Source: Cytobacillus oceanisediminis
GTDB taxonomy: Bacteria; Bacillota; Bacilli; Bacillales; Cytobacillaceae
Length of the DNA stretch: 64,000 bases
Reading direction: 5' to 3'
NCBI RefSeq assembly: GCF_007830235.1
Contig: NZ_VLKI01000002.1
Location: forward strand, 339,962 to 403,961
The notes under the pieces were generated by a model. It saw only the letters and a list, made by a program, of their open reading frames with translations, made no database searches and was not told the origin of the DNA. Of the stretch, positions 1 through 8,442 are shown one piece after another. How positions within the stretch are numbered: the stretch's first letter is position 1; each line of letters opens with the position of its first letter. The translations under genes and the position numbers were made by a program.

Positions 1-205
1 CATAAATGAGGCGGCCGCCTTTTTTAAAGCTGTCCACAATCTCATCCACCACTTTTACAATATGGGGAATTTCCCTGGCGATTGCGTTGGGAACAATCGT
101 ATCCTCCTGGTTAATGATCGTAATAATTTCTTCAGTTGTCATTAAATCGATTTCCATTGTTTTCGGATTTCGCTGCTCAGTGTTCAGCTTCGTAATATTC
201 ATCAT
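1..205 (-). CDS. murQ: N-acetylmuramic acid 6-phosphate etherase, N-terminal part (truncated by window edge)
   Basis: The minus strand from 205 reads MMNITKLNTEQRNPKTM, then a helix with VPNAIAREIP and SFKKGGRLIY, which is the start of MurQ just before its sugar-isomerase (SIS) fold. MurQ cleaves the lactyl ether of MurNAc-6-phosphate to give GlcNAc-6-phosphate and lactate in the cytoplasm. The start codon overlaps the stop of mupG in an ATGA arrangement and has a GAGGG ribosome site, so the two are translationally coupled. About 68 codons are visible; the catalytic part lies outside the window. Naming rests on recognisable N-terminal sequence plus the murP-mupG context. Confidence 0.88.
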   Translation of the reverse strand, partial: MMNITKLNTEQRNPKTMEIDLMTTEEIITIINQEDTIVPNAIAREIPHIVKVVDEIVDSFKKGGRLIY

Positions 206-1275
206 TGATCCCTCACCATTAATTGAAATTTCGTTCCCGCTTTGATTTCATCCAAAAGAGGAAGGTCTTCCTCTATGACTCTGGCAATCACATTGACGCG
301 CGCATCCTGAGGAAGGTTTGCCAGAGTGATTTGCATTTCGCCTGCATAGCGTCCGTATAACACATTATCAACCGTCACCATGCCTTTATTACGTTCCACC
401 TGGTTAGCAGGTTCCAGTTTATTTTGTCCCTGCTGGGCATATGATCTTGATTCCACTGATCGGACCACATCCCGGGCAGGATCCATGCGGTTTGTATGGA
501 TTTGTTTAAAAAGGTCCTCATGGTGCTGCCCGCCAAGAGTCTCGATGCGAAGAGGAATCACACCCTCGGCAATTTTGGTTAATTGCATCAATGTCTCATC
601 ATTTACCGAATGGTCACCGATTAATACTTTATCCGTATAACAGCTGTTCATTAATTCAGCAGCTGCCGCAGCAGGGGAGAAGCCCCGATGTTTTTCCAAA
701 GTCGGCAATCCTGAGAAAACAGGTCCGCGCAGTTCGCCATCACCGGGAACAAACGCCATCGTCGTAATACCCATGCCTTTTAGAAATTGGTTTCTTTTGA
801 TTAAAAAATCTTTATCCAAACCCGTTTCAGGGCGCGGGTAAAAGTTATGCCAGGCCTCTACATTGCTGGCGTTTAAGCCAAGATCGAGCCACTCTTGCAG
901 CTCCTCTGCCGAAATGGTGCTCGCATTTATTCCAAGTTTCATTTTTTTCGAGAGTTCAACAATTTGAGCAGAAGAAAAGCCGTAATCAGCCCGAATGCCA
1001 GCGAGGCCCCAGTCAAGAAGGGTATCGATCGATTCCCACTTCAAGCCCAAGTGGCTTAAGGATTGCGGAGAGACATCCGCCAGCAGCTCCATATTATGCT
1101 GATTGGCCAGATCGCCGAGCTCCTGCAGCAAATGCTTATAAGAACTGTGGTCGTCTTCAGGAATATGGAGGGAAGTGAAGATAGATTTTAATCCAAAAGA
1201 AGCTGCTTTCTCAATCCATTTCGCATTTTGTTCCTGCCGTTCTTCTGATAAATAGACTGATATTCCAAGCATCAT
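202..1275 (-). CDS. mupG: DUF871/MupG-family 6-phospho-N-acetylmuramidase
   Basis: A protein of about 357 residues with an N-terminal TIM-barrel (MLGISVYLSEE, then FTSLHIPEDD) and a C-terminal cyclophilin-like region (RVIEEDLPLLDEIKAGTKF) is the DUF871 architecture. The Staphylococcus aureus member MupG hydrolyses MurNAc-6P-GlcNAc taken up by the MurP PTS, supplying MurNAc-6P to MurQ. The neighbours are exactly murP upstream and murQ downstream, supporting that role. I start at ATG 1275, 5 nt after GAGG; an in-frame GTG at 1281 overlaps that ribosome site and is less likely, and ATG 1272 is also possible. It is separated from murP by a strong hairpin and a MITE-like repeat. Confidence 0.85.
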   Translation of the reverse strand: MMLGISVYLSEERQEQNAKWIEKAASFGLKSIFTSLHIPEDDHSSYKHLLQELGDLANQHNMELLADVSPQSLSHLGLKWESIDTLLDWGLAGIRADYGFSSAQIVELSKKMKLGINASTISAEELQEWLDLGLNASNVEAWHNFYPRPETGLDKDFLIKRNQFLKGMGITTMAFVPGDGELRGPVFSGLPTLEKHRGFSPAAAAAELMNSCYTDKVLIGDHSVNDETLMQLTKIAEGVIPLRIETLGGQHHEDLFKQIHTNRMDPARDVVRSVESRSYAQQGQNKLEPANQVERNKGMVTVDNVLYGRYAGEMQITLANLPQDARVNVIARVIEEDLPLLDEIKAGTKFQLMVRDQ

Positions 1276-1320
1276 GCTCACCTCAATTTAAGTCCGAATT
1301 TTTAAAAAATATGCCCTCAT

Positions 1321-1357
1321 AAATAAAGAAGGAGGAATCGCTCCTCCTTCTTTATTT
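1321..1357. terminator. Perfect 16-bp stem hairpin between murP and mupG
   Basis: AAATAAAGAAGGAGGA and its exact complement flank a 5-nt loop. The stem is A-rich on one arm and T-rich on the other, so it can stop transcription in either direction. It lies between murP and mupG on the minus strand, so it may attenuate mupG-murQ. Confidence 0.6.
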
Positions 1358-1362
1358 GTTTT

Positions 1363-1604
1363 GGCTCTGTTAAATTTGCCTGTTGATTTCAGCACGAGGC
1401 ACTCAGCGAACAGCAGGCGGTCCGACGCTCCTCGTCGCTTTGCTCCTGCGGGGTCTCCCTTTGATCCGTACTCCCGCAGGACTTTGAATAAGCTTCCTTG
1501 TATAAACACCGCACGAAGGAAATGCGAATGCATTTTCGCGGGATTAGTGCCTTCCGCTCCATTCAACAGGGTGCTAAAAAACAACAATAAGCTATAACAG
1601 AACC
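1363..1604. repeat. MITE-like repeat, type I copy 1 (about 242 bp)
   Basis: Begins GGCTCTGTTAAATTTGCCTG and ends in ATAACAGAACC, a degenerate inverted copy of the start. The interior holds the GC-rich hairpin core seen again at 19373, 36016 and 55968, including CTTCCGCTCCA and CAACAGGGTGCTAAAAA. No coding potential is credible; the open frames across it are by-products. It sits inside the murP-mupG-murQ gene set. Confidence 0.8.
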
Positions 1605-1610
1605 TTTGTT

Positions 1611-2990
1611 TTAAATATTCTTAGCCATTTCTTCTTTGAATCCGAACATCCATGTGAAGAGGAAGCCGAATGCATAGGCGATTAATAAACCGATTAGGTA
1701 CAATACTATTTGATGTGTGTGAACGAGGAAGGCAAGAGGTATGCCGGAAACCCCGATCGCAATCGTCGCAATTTTAAAGAACGCCTGGAAGGCTCCGCCA
1801 ACAGCAGCTCCTAGACATGCTGTTAAGAACGGGCGTCCCAATGGAAGGGTAACCCCGAAGATCAGCGGTTCGCCGATGCCGAGGATTCCAACTGGAAGAC
1901 CGCCTTTGATGACTTTTTTCAGACGGGCATTCTTTGTTTTGAAATAGATGGCAAATGCTGCACCTACCTGGCCTGCGCCGCCCATTGCAAGGATTGGCAG
2001 AAGCGGGTCGTCGCCGATTGTATTGATTAATTCCATATGAACCGGTGTTAAACCTTGGTGCAAGCCGGTTACAACAAGCGGAAGGAATGTTCCGGCAAGT
2101 ACTAATCCGGCAAGGACGCCGCCAATATCAAGAATGCCAAGCAATCCTTTTGTAATGATATCTGACAGGAATCCGCCAACAGGCTGGAGGATAAAGAATG
2201 TTGCAAAGCCTGTGATTAACAAAGCAAGAGTAGGTGTTACGATAATATCGACAGCTGATGGAACCACTTTCCGAATTCTTTTTTCTAAAAAGGCGATTAG
2301 AGCAGCTGCCAGCATGACGCCAATTAATCCGCCTCGCCCAGGAACAAGTGCTTCACCGAAAAGAGTAATATTCGCAAGGCCCGGGTTGATTAACAGGATA
2401 CCGGCCGCACCACCAAGAGCAGGAGATCCGCCAAATTCCTTCGCTGTGTTAATACCCACGAACACACCCAGGTAACTGAATAATCCCCAGCCAATTAAGC
2501 TAAGCATCTGAACTAAAGTTGATTCCGGATCAGCGCCGGAGCGGATTACTACGTTTGTAATCCCCGCGACCAAACCGGATGCAACAATCGCCGGAATCAG
2601 CGGAATGAAGATACTGGCAATTTTTCTTAAAAATAATTTGAATGGAGTGGCATTTTTCTCATTGAGTCCAGCTTTTGTGCGTGCAGCCAGTCCTTCCAAT
2701 GAAGTGTCAATTTCTTCGTCATCATCCACAGACGCAACATTCATCCCCGTCATTTTTGAAACCTCGTCAGCTACCTTAGTGACAATTCCAGGCCCAAGAA
2801 TGATTTGCAGTGTTTCTGCTTCAACAACGCCCATAACTCCGTCAATATCCTTGATGCCTTCGAGGCTGACCTTGCTTGCATCAACCGGTTTTACACGAAG
2901 CCGGGTCATGCAGGACGCCAGTTCCGCGATATTGCCGGTACCGCCCAACTGATCCGTAATCTCTTTCGCCAAACGTTCTTCTTTACGCAT
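1611..2990 (-). CDS. murP: PTS transporter EIIBC, N-acetylmuramic acid specific
   Basis: A 459-residue PTS permease. The N-terminal EIIB domain (residues 1-85) carries the phosphorylatable Cys27 in ASCMTRLR; the rest is a glucose-superfamily EIIC domain with about ten membrane segments (for example FIPLIPAIVASGLVAGI and GIGEPLIFGVTLP). There is no EIIA domain, so it must borrow one. It would import and 6-phosphorylate MurNAc or MurNAc-GlcNAc. Substrate choice is inferred from the mupG and murQ genes that follow; the sequence alone shows a sucrose/MurNAc-type EIIBC. A purine-rich AGAGGGGG site precedes ATG 2990. Upstream lie a candidate promoter, a NagR-like operator and a cre site. Confidence 0.85.
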   Translation of the reverse strand: MRKEERLAKEITDQLGGTGNIAELASCMTRLRVKPVDASKVSLEGIKDIDGVMGVVEAETLQIILGPGIVTKVADEVSKMTGMNVASVDDDEEIDTSLEGLAARTKAGLNEKNATPFKLFLRKIASIFIPLIPAIVASGLVAGITNVVIRSGADPESTLVQMLSLIGWGLFSYLGVFVGINTAKEFGGSPALGGAAGILLINPGLANITLFGEALVPGRGGLIGVMLAAALIAFLEKRIRKVVPSAVDIIVTPTLALLITGFATFFILQPVGGFLSDIITKGLLGILDIGGVLAGLVLAGTFLPLVVTGLHQGLTPVHMELINTIGDDPLLPILAMGGAGQVGAAFAIYFKTKNARLKKVIKGGLPVGILGIGEPLIFGVTLPLGRPFLTACLGAAVGGAFQAFFKIATIAIGVSGIPLAFLVHTHQIVLYLIGLLIAYAFGFLFTWMFGFKEEMAKNI

Positions 2991-3050
2991 GAGCTTTTTC
3001 CCCCTCTTTTAAAAAATAGGAAACAAGTGCAAGAAATAGATAAAAAGTAA

Positions 3051-3066
3051 ATGAATTCGCTTACAT
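3051..3066 (-). promoter_or_regulatory. cre site (CcpA operator) in the murP leader
   Basis: On the minus strand ATGTAAGCGAATTCAT fits the catabolite-response consensus WTGNAARCGNWNNCAW at every position. It lies about 13-28 nt downstream of the predicted murP start point, a typical position for CcpA roadblock repression. HPr kinase and Crh, which drive this control, are encoded in the same window. Confidence 0.65.
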
Positions 3067-3085
3067 ACTAATATTACCAACTAAC

Positions 3086-3106
3086 AGTATAGTTGTCTAT
3101 ACCATT
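3086..3106 (-). promoter_or_regulatory. Candidate GntR/HutC (NagR-like) operator and -10 region of murP
   Basis: The minus strand reads AAATGGTATAGACAACTATA, resembling NagR/DasR sites (TGGTNTAGACCA) and containing the family core GTNTANAC (GTATAGAC, 3102-3095). TATACT at 3091-3086 could be the -10 box. GlcNAc-6P, the product of MurQ, is the usual NagR effector, so the logic fits. The -35 is weak and no regulator gene is visible here. Confidence 0.45.
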
Positions 3107-3293
3107 TATTCATATTTTTATATTGTTAAAGATTTCTTGCCGATCTTACCATAACTATACGCTGTCCCATGTGAAAAATTGTCCATTCCGTTGCCGATTA
3201 AGCAAAAGGGCCCATAACATCCTTAAACTTTTGTAAAATTCGCTATCAGAAATTTGGTTCTGCGTTAAAAAGTGCTAAAATAAAGTGAAACTT

Positions 3294-3318
3294 CCGTCAG
3301 CCTGTTTTTGGCTGACGG
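3294..3318 (+). other. GC-rich hairpin upstream of hprK
   Basis: CCGTCAGCC and GGCTGACGG form a 9-bp stem with a T-rich 7-nt loop. It is not followed by a T run, so a simple terminator is unlikely. It directly precedes the Bacillaceae-1-like structure. Confidence 0.5.
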
Positions 3319-3323
3319 TTAGT

Positions 3324-3386
3324 AGAGGCCCGCATGATGCGGGTCACTCAGGCGTTGCGACAGGACGTCGCGGTTTTAGCCTGAGT
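3324..3386 (-). ncRNA. Bacillaceae-1-like RNA structure (diverged copy)
   Basis: On the minus strand two hairpins, GCGACGTCCTGTCGC (loop GUCCU) and CCCGCATCATGCGGG, lie next to each other; the outer CTCAGGC/GCCTGAG stem encloses the first. Twin hairpins with RUCCU loops are the hallmark of the Bacillaceae-1 RNA motif. One loop here is changed to AUCAU. Related copies are at 24440 and 29397. The rest of 3140-3553 holds only A/T-rich DNA and an inverted pair ACGGACAG (about 3414) / CTGTCCGT (about 3468). Confidence 0.55.
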
Positions 3387-3553
3387 TCTATTCCGGGCCT
3401 TTACGGACAGTTAATTCACGGAAAAGGATATGATATATTCTCTGCTATTTAAAAAAAGAGAATTTTACTGTCCGTTAATCTGCGATAAAGAACTTATTAT
3501 AGGACATAAAACAATTTCATCTGAGGAGTGCCAGCATAAAGGAGGAGCTTATT

Positions 3554-4489
3554 TTGGTAAAAGTTCGCACAAAAGATATAATAGAAAAATTTGGTCTTGA
3601 GCTGATTGCCGGGGAGGAAGGCATTGACCGTCCGATTACGACGAGTGATATTTCACGGCCGGGCATTGAGATGGCGGGCTATTTTGATTACTACCCGGGA
3701 GAAAGGGTTCAGCTGCTGGGGAAAACGGAGCTAACCTTTGCGGAAAAATTAAACGATACAGACCGGGAAAGCCGCCTGGAACGTTTATGTACGGATATTA
3801 CGCCGGGCATTATTATTACAAGGGGCCTTGATATTCCAGAAGAATTGATTGAAGCGGCTGAGCGCGAATCTGTCCCGCTTCTTCGCTCCAAGCAAAAAAC
3901 AACCCGTTTTTCCAGTTTGCTGACCAATTTTCTTGAAAGCAAGCTTGCACCAACAACTGCAGTCCATGGCGTTCTAGTCGATATATATGGAGTAGGGGTG
4001 CTGATTACCGGTAAAAGCGGTGTTGGTAAAAGTGAAACCGCGCTTGAGCTCGTGAAGCGGGGACATCGTCTCGTAGCAGATGATTGCGTGGAAATCAGGC
4101 AGGAGGATGAAGATTATCTTGTCGGAAACTCGCCTGAACTAATCGAGCATTTGCTTGAAATCCGCGGGCTTGGCATCATCAATGTCATGACCTTATTTGG
4201 AGCAGGTGCAGTCCGCAGCTATAAAAAAATCTCCATCGTCATGAATCTGGAGCTATGGGATCCGAAAAAACAGTACGACCGTCTTGGACTTGATGAAGAA
4301 AAAATGAAAATCATTGACACGGAAATCACGAAGCTGACGATTCCGGTCCGCCCAGGGCGTAACCTTGCTGTTATCATTGAGGTTGCGGCCATGAACTTCC
4401 GCTTAAAACGAATGGGCATGAATGCAGCCGAACAGTTTACCAACCGCTTGTCTGATGTTATTGAAGACGGTGACCATGAGGATCGTTAA
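3554..4489 (+). CDS. hprK: HPr kinase/phosphorylase
   Basis: A 311-residue bifunctional enzyme that phosphorylates and dephosphorylates Ser46 of HPr and of Crh (encoded at 23239), setting carbon catabolite repression. The Walker A loop GKSGVGKS is at residues 153-160, His138 lies in the preceding HGVLVDIYG segment, and the HPrK signature [20 protein letters not shown] follows. The length matches B. subtilis HprK. Translation starts at TTG 3554, 6 nt after GGAGGAG. It heads the hprK-lgt-yvoD-ppaX-yvoF order known from B. subtilis, but 389 nt of repeat DNA now separates it from lgt. Confidence 0.96.
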   Translation: MVKVRTKDIIEKFGLELIAGEEGIDRPITTSDISRPGIEMAGYFDYYPGERVQLLGKTELTFAEKLNDTDRESRLERLCTDITPGIIITRGLDIPEELIEAAERESVPLLRSKQKTTRFSSLLTNFLESKLAPTTAVHGVLVDIYGVGVLITGKSGVGKSETALELVKRGHRLVADDCVEIRQEDEDYLVGNSPELIEHLLEIRGLGIINVMTLFGAGAVRSYKKISIVMNLELWDPKKQYDRLGLDEEKMKIIDTEITKLTIPVRPGRNLAVIIEVAAMNFRLKRMGMNAAEQFTNRLSDVIEDGDHEDR

Positions 4490-4504
4490 GTTTGCTTTTA
4501 TTTC

Positions 4505-4520
4505 AATCAAACGTTTGATT
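4505..4520. promoter_or_regulatory. Perfect palindrome AATCAAACGTTTGATT (copy 1)
   Basis: A 16-bp perfect palindrome, extended here to TTCAATC...GATTGAA, 15 nt after the hprK stop. The same 16-mer, with the same TTTC to its left, occurs before est at 36315. It has the size and symmetry of a TetR-family operator. No T run follows, so it is not a terminator. Confidence 0.45.
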
Positions 4521-4587
4521 GAAGTCTGATAAAACGGCATTCTGACAGGGGCTTCGGCTTAATAAATAGAGGGACCAAAACTTGGAT

Positions 4588-4710
4588 AACTGTCTAGCTC
4601 CAGCGCCTACCCCCTCGAGGGGACGGGGGTGACCACCAAGGAAAGCTTCGTTGGGGAATCTTCGCAGGAACAAGGGATTTTGCTTGTTCCGAAGGCGCTT
4701 GCGCTTTTCT
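4588..4710. repeat. CTAGCTCCAGCGCC element, type II copy 1
   Basis: Starts TGTCTAGCTCCAGCGCCTAC, carries CCCCTCGAGGGG, and ends GGCGCTTGCGCTTTTCT. It contains an inverted pair GGAACAAG/CTTGTTCC in the right half. The same ends recur at 4742, 24350, 29191 and 40283. No gene lies within. Confidence 0.75.
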
Positions 4711-4741
4711 TGCAATAATAGAATTTAAATTTTTGAACTTA

Positions 4742-4859
4742 GATAACTGTCTAGCTCCAGGCGCCATCGGCTCGAGGTCATAAGCCAATCCGTCACAAAG
4801 GTTAAAGAACAACCTTCATGCCGGCTTGTCGCCGATAAACGGTCGCCTTGCGCTTTTCT
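4742..4859. repeat. CTAGCTCCAGCGCC element, type II copy 2, abutting the lgt ribosome site
   Basis: Starts GATAACTGTCTAGCTCCAGG, contains CTCGAGGTCATAAGCC, and ends CGCCTTGCGCTTTTCTA immediately before the GAAGGAG site of lgt. It is nearly back to back with copy 1. Any lgt leader must pass through both. Confidence 0.75.
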
Positions 4860-4877
4860 AGAGAAGGAGAAGTGATT

Positions 4878-5693
4878 ATGGAAAACAATATACAGCCGCT
4901 TGATCCGATCGCCATTTCCCTTGGACCGATCCAAGTCCATTGGTATGGCCTTATTATCGGTATCGGCATTGCGTTGGCTCTCATTATTGCAATGAGGGAA
5001 GGGGAGAGAAGGGGACTCCCCAAGGATATTTTTGCGGATTTAATGCTTTGGGCCATTCCCATTGCCATTATTTCAGCTCGGATTTATTATGTTATATTTC
5101 AATGGGACTTTTACTCACAGAACCCTGGGGAGATTATAAAAATATGGAATGGCGGAATTGCGATACATGGGGCCTTGATAGGGGCGGTCATCACCGCGTA
5201 TATTTTTGCCAAGAAAAAGAAGATTTCCTTCTGGCAGCTTGCTGATGTTGCGGCGCCAAGCATTATTTTAGGGCAGGCAATCGGACGCTGGGGCAATTTT
5301 ATGAATCAGGAAGCACACGGCGGGGAGGTCAGCCGCGCCTTTTTGGAAAATATGTACCTGCCTGAATTCATTATTAACCAAATGTACATTAACGGTGCTT
5401 ATTATCATCCGACGTTTTTATATGAATCGATTTGGAATATAATTGGGTTTATCATCCTTATATTATTAAGAAGAGCCAATTTGCGCCGCGGGGAGCTTTT
5501 CCTCACGTATGTGATCTGGTATTCCATCGGCCGTTTCTTCGTAGAAGGATTGCGGACAGACAGCTTGATGCTTACCGACACATTTAGAATCGCGCAGACG
5601 ATTTCAATTGCTCTTATTATCGGAGCGCTTGCCCTCATTTTCTATAGAAGAAAAACAGGTTTGGCAGACGCCCGCTATTTAGATAAAGCATAA
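4878..5693 (+). CDS. lgt: Prolipoprotein diacylglyceryl transferase
   Basis: A 271-residue integral membrane enzyme that moves diacylglycerol from phosphatidylglycerol to the lipobox cysteine of prelipoproteins. The Lgt signature [13 protein letters not shown] occupies residues 136-148, and the conserved HWYG motif is at 21-24. Several hydrophobic segments ([37 protein letters not shown]) are visible. I start at ATG 4878, 9 nt after GAAGGAG; an in-frame ATG 30 nt upstream lies inside the type II repeat. Lipoprotein substrates in this window include the products at 44627 and 60762. Confidence 0.96.
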   Translation: MENNIQPLDPIAISLGPIQVHWYGLIIGIGIALALIIAMREGERRGLPKDIFADLMLWAIPIAIISARIYYVIFQWDFYSQNPGEIIKIWNGGIAIHGALIGAVITAYIFAKKKKISFWQLADVAAPSIILGQAIGRWGNFMNQEAHGGEVSRAFLENMYLPEFIINQMYINGAYYHPTFLYESIWNIIGFIILILLRRANLRRGELFLTYVIWYSIGRFFVEGLRTDSLMLTDTFRIAQTISIALIIGALALIFYRRKTGLADARYLDKA

Positions 5694-5720
5694 AAATATA
5701 ACGAACAAGGGAGAAAAGAG

Positions 5721-6668
5721 ATGCTGGTTGAATCATCGAAACGGGGGCTGATGGTCGGCTTAAAGACAACATGGACGCTTGGAAAAGTCATTTTTCCGGT
5801 TACGCTGATTGTGGCGATGCTGCAGCATACGCCAGTGCTTCCATGGGTTATAAAGCTGATCACGCCTCTTATGAATCTGATTGGGCTGTCAGGGGATGCA
5901 GCCATACCGCTTGTTTTGGGGAACTTTTTGAATTTGTATGCCGGGATCGGGGCGATTTTAACACTTGATCTCACGGTAAAAGAAGTTTTTATTATCGCAG
6001 TGATGCTGTCTTTTTCGCATAATATGCTGATTGAGTCAGGTGTTGCCCTTAAAGTCGGCGTCAAGCTGTGGGTTATTCTCGCCGTAAGATTTGGCCTTGC
6101 GTTCTTAAGTGCTATTGTCATTAATCTTGTGTGGCATGGCGGTTCGGAAACGGCTAAGTACGGATTTATCCCCGCAAAAGAAGAGCAGGTATCCGGATTC
6201 TTTCCCATCATAATGGATGCACTGCAAACAGCACTGCTGGGAATTTTCCAGCTTGCCATAATTGTTATACCGCTTATGGTGGCGATTCAAATTTTAAAAG
6301 ACAAACAATGGCTCGCTGTTTTTTCAAAATGGATGGCGCCTGTCACAAGGGCGCTGGGTATGAAAGAAAATACGTCAACCACTTTGGCGGCTGGATTGCT
6401 GATTGGTCTCGCCTACGGGGCGGGCGTCATGATCCAGGCTGTTCAGGAGGATGGTGTCAGCAAAAAAGATGTAACGATCGCATTTGTTTTCCTCGTGGCC
6501 TGCCACGCTGTTGTGGAGGATACGCTGATCTTTATTCCTCTGGGGATTCCAATCCTGCCGCTCCTGCTCATCCGCCTGGGGGTAGCAATTGTGCTGACAT
6601 TGGTGGTCGCAATGATTTGGAACCGTGCTGATCTGGCAAAAAGAAAGGAAGCAACATATGAGTATTAA
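5721..6668 (+). CDS. yvoD: Nucleoside recognition (Gate) domain membrane protein YvoD
   Basis: A 315-residue polytopic membrane protein with two related halves ([20 protein letters not shown] near residue 10 and [20 protein letters not shown] near residue 175), as expected for the duplicated Gate/nucleoside-recognition family. Its transported ligand is unknown; the family also includes spore maturation proteins SpmA/SpmB. It sits between lgt and ppaX as in B. subtilis and overlaps ppaX by 11 nt, so co-translation is likely. The name comes from synteny and family; no function should be read from it. Confidence 0.85.
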   Translation: MLVESSKRGLMVGLKTTWTLGKVIFPVTLIVAMLQHTPVLPWVIKLITPLMNLIGLSGDAAIPLVLGNFLNLYAGIGAILTLDLTVKEVFIIAVMLSFSHNMLIESGVALKVGVKLWVILAVRFGLAFLSAIVINLVWHGGSETAKYGFIPAKEEQVSGFFPIIMDALQTALLGIFQLAIIVIPLMVAIQILKDKQWLAVFSKWMAPVTRALGMKENTSTTLAAGLLIGLAYGAGVMIQAVQEDGVSKKDVTIAFVFLVACHAVVEDTLIFIPLGIPILPLLLIRLGVAIVLTLVVAMIWNRADLAKRKEATYEY

Positions 6669-7305
6669 CACTATTTTATTTGATTTAGACGGAACATTAA
6701 TCGATACAAATGAATTAATTATTTCTTCATTTTTGCATACGCTGGGGCAGTATTACCCGGAACGCTATCAGCGTGAGGATGTCCTCCCGTTTATGGGGCC
6801 CACTCTTCATGAGACATTCGAATCGATCAACCCGGAGAAAGTGGAAGAAATGATCGCTGTTTACCGGGAGTACAATATTAAAAATCACGATGTCCTTGTG
6901 AAGGAGTTTGAAGGCGTATTCGAAACAGTACGTGCTTTAAAAGAATCCGGCTACAAGCTGGGCATCGTAACAACCAAGGTTTCCAATGTAGTAGAAAAGG
7001 GCTTAAAGCTGACAAATCTTGATCAATTTTTTGATGTGGTTGTCACGCTTGATCATGTTGAAAAGCCGAAGCCGGATCCGGAGCCCATTTTAAAAGCATT
7101 GAATTTATTGGATGCAAAGCCGGAAGAAGCAATCATGGTCGGCGATAACTCCCATGACATTGAAGGCGGAAAAAACGCCGGCACGAAAACGGCTGGGGTT
7201 GCCTGGACAGCAAAAGGCCACGAGTTTCTGGCCCGCTTTGAACCTGATTATATGCTCGACAACATGGCTGACCTGCTTGATATCCTTGAGGCAGAAGAGC
7301 AATGA
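6658..7305 (+). CDS. ppaX: Pyrophosphatase PpaX (HAD family)
   Basis: A 215-residue HAD-superfamily hydrolase. Motif I is [11 protein letters not shown] at residues 7-17, motif II is the Thr of LGIVTTK, the motif III lysine is in EKPKPDP, and motif IV is MVGDNSHDI. PpaX hydrolyses the pyrophosphate released when HprK dephosphorylates HPr(Ser-P) by phosphorolysis, so its clustering with hprK is functional. ATG 6658 follows AGAAAGGAA and lies inside the last codons of yvoD; an upstream ATG at 6625 has no ribosome site. Confidence 0.93.
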   Translation: MSINTILFDLDGTLIDTNELIISSFLHTLGQYYPERYQREDVLPFMGPTLHETFESINPEKVEEMIAVYREYNIKNHDVLVKEFEGVFETVRALKESGYKLGIVTTKVSNVVEKGLKLTNLDQFFDVVVTLDHVEKPKPDPEPILKALNLLDAKPEEAIMVGDNSHDIEGGKNAGTKTAGVAWTAKGHEFLARFEPDYMLDNMADLLDILEAEEQ

Positions 7306-7853
7306 GAAAAACGGAACGTTACCCCGTCGAGGGCGGCAATTCTCTCTGGCATGTGTATAAAACCGTTCCATTCTGGAAGGTCGTCAAAAACTTCGTCGTA
7401 ATCCAGCTGGCGCGCTATACGCCATTCCTGGGCATGAAGAATTGGCTTTACCGGACATTCCTGCGCATGAAGGTCGGGGACCAAACGTCATTCGCGCTCA
7501 TGGTCATGCTGGATGTCATGTTTCCGGAAAAAATCAGTGTCGGCCGCAACACGGTCATCGGCTATAACACAACGATTCTGGCACATGAGTACCTGATCAA
7601 AGAGTACCGTCTCGGCCGAATCGAAATTGGCAGCGAAGTCATGATCGGCGCCAATTCGACGATTTTGCCGGGTGTCACGATTGGTGACGGAGCCATCGTA
7701 TCCGCGGGAACGCTCGTCCACAAGGATGTACCCGCAGGAGTCTTCGTTGGCGGCAACCCGATGCGGATTATCTACACAAAGGAAGAACTCGCCGCACGCT
7801 GGGCGGACGATCCGATATATGGGGTTAATGAGGAGAAGGCTCCGCTGGCTTAG
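7302..7853 (+). CDS. yvoF: Hexapeptide-repeat O-acyltransferase YvoF
   Basis: A 183-residue left-handed beta-helix acyltransferase. The middle shows hexapeptide rungs ([20 protein letters not shown], then [20 protein letters not shown]) and the usual [10 protein letters not shown] ending of CoA-dependent O-acetyltransferases. The acceptor is unknown. It overlaps ppaX by ATGA and is the last gene of the lgt-yvoD-ppaX-yvoF unit, with a terminator overlapping its stop codon. The N-terminal 50 residues, rich in Trp and Tyr, are typical of the YvoF subgroup. Confidence 0.85.
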   Translation: MRKTERYPVEGGNSLWHVYKTVPFWKVVKNFVVIQLARYTPFLGMKNWLYRTFLRMKVGDQTSFALMVMLDVMFPEKISVGRNTVIGYNTTILAHEYLIKEYRLGRIEIGSEVMIGANSTILPGVTIGDGAIVSAGTLVHKDVPAGVFVGGNPMRIIYTKEELAARWADDPIYGVNEEKAPLA

Positions 7854-7870
7854 GCTGGCGGGTTTTTTTT
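7842..7870 (+). terminator. Intrinsic terminator after yvoF
   Basis: CCGCTGGC and GCTGGCGG pair over 8 bp (two G-U pairs) with a TTAG loop, then T8. The yvoF stop codon lies in the loop. Confidence 0.85.
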
Positions 7871-7932
7871 CTATACGGAAAAGCTGTGATCAGGACGCTG
7901 GCGGGGAGATCCAAAACCGCATCAGATCAAGG

Positions 7933-8045
7933 AGTGGCACATAAATTCGAAAAGTGACGCAAAAAACACGGAAAGTGGTTCATATATTTTAAAAGTTGCA
8001 CGTAAATTCGCCCAATCGGTTCATATATTTAAAAAGTGCCGCATA
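7933..8045 (+). repeat. Phased short-word array E (six units, 20/21-nt period)
   Basis: Words AGTGGCACATAAAT, AGTGACGCAAAAAA, AGTGGTTCATATAT, AGTTGCACGTAAAT, ATCGGTTCATATAT and AGTGCCGCATAT start at 7933, 7953, 7974, 7994, 8015 and 8035, spaced 20, 21, 20, 21, 20 nt. It begins 62 nt after the yvoF terminator. Two further GCTAG words at 8097 and 8128 resemble array A. Apart from these, 7871-8264 shows no gene. Confidence 0.75.
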
Positions 8046-8271
8046 TCGGTCTTCAGAAGCCTCAAATTGCCAGCTAAATTAAATGAATTTATAAAGATGC
8101 TAGGTAAGTTTGGTAAAAACCGAAAACTCGCTAGACAAGTCGCCAAACATACTTAATAAACCAGCAGGACCAATCAGCGAATATGATCCCAGCATCAAGC
8201 TGCATATTCAAACCGCAAAAAAACTCTATCGGCTCAAATAACCTCCCATATAAAAGCACAAACTAAAGCAA

Positions 8272-8306
8272 AAGCTCCTTTTTCAAACTAAAAAGGGGCC
8301 TTTTTT
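8272..8306 (+). terminator. Terminator hairpin upstream of the his promoter
   Basis: AGCTCCTTTTT and AAAAAGGGGCCT pair around a 6-nt loop, followed by T6. No gene precedes it closely; it insulates the his promoter from upstream readthrough. Confidence 0.65.
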
Positions 8307-8338
8307 ATGCCGGACCCTATTTTTCTTCAGTCTATTGG

Positions 8339-8367
8339 TTGACGTCACAAAAGAACCACGTTAAACT
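8339..8367 (+). promoter_or_regulatory. Sigma-A promoter of the his operon
   Basis: TTGACG (8339-8344) and TAAACT (8362-8367) are 17 nt apart. The leader to hisZ is about 70 nt, too short for a T-box, and none is seen. Confidence 0.5.
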
Positions 8368-8442
8368 ACATATAACTTCAATTTGCTACCATATTAGCGA
8401 ACTAAAGGATTCGGAATTTTTTAGTCATAGAGGTGAATCATT

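Noticed and set aside
1288..1597. ORFs on both strands across the type I repeat
   Set aside because: They follow the hairpin repeat sequence, recur in every copy in different frames, and lack ribosome sites.
8306..8442. T-box or other riboswitch upstream of hisZ
   Set aside because: The leader after the predicted promoter is about 70 nt, too short for a T-box; no specifier or antiterminator bulge is seen.
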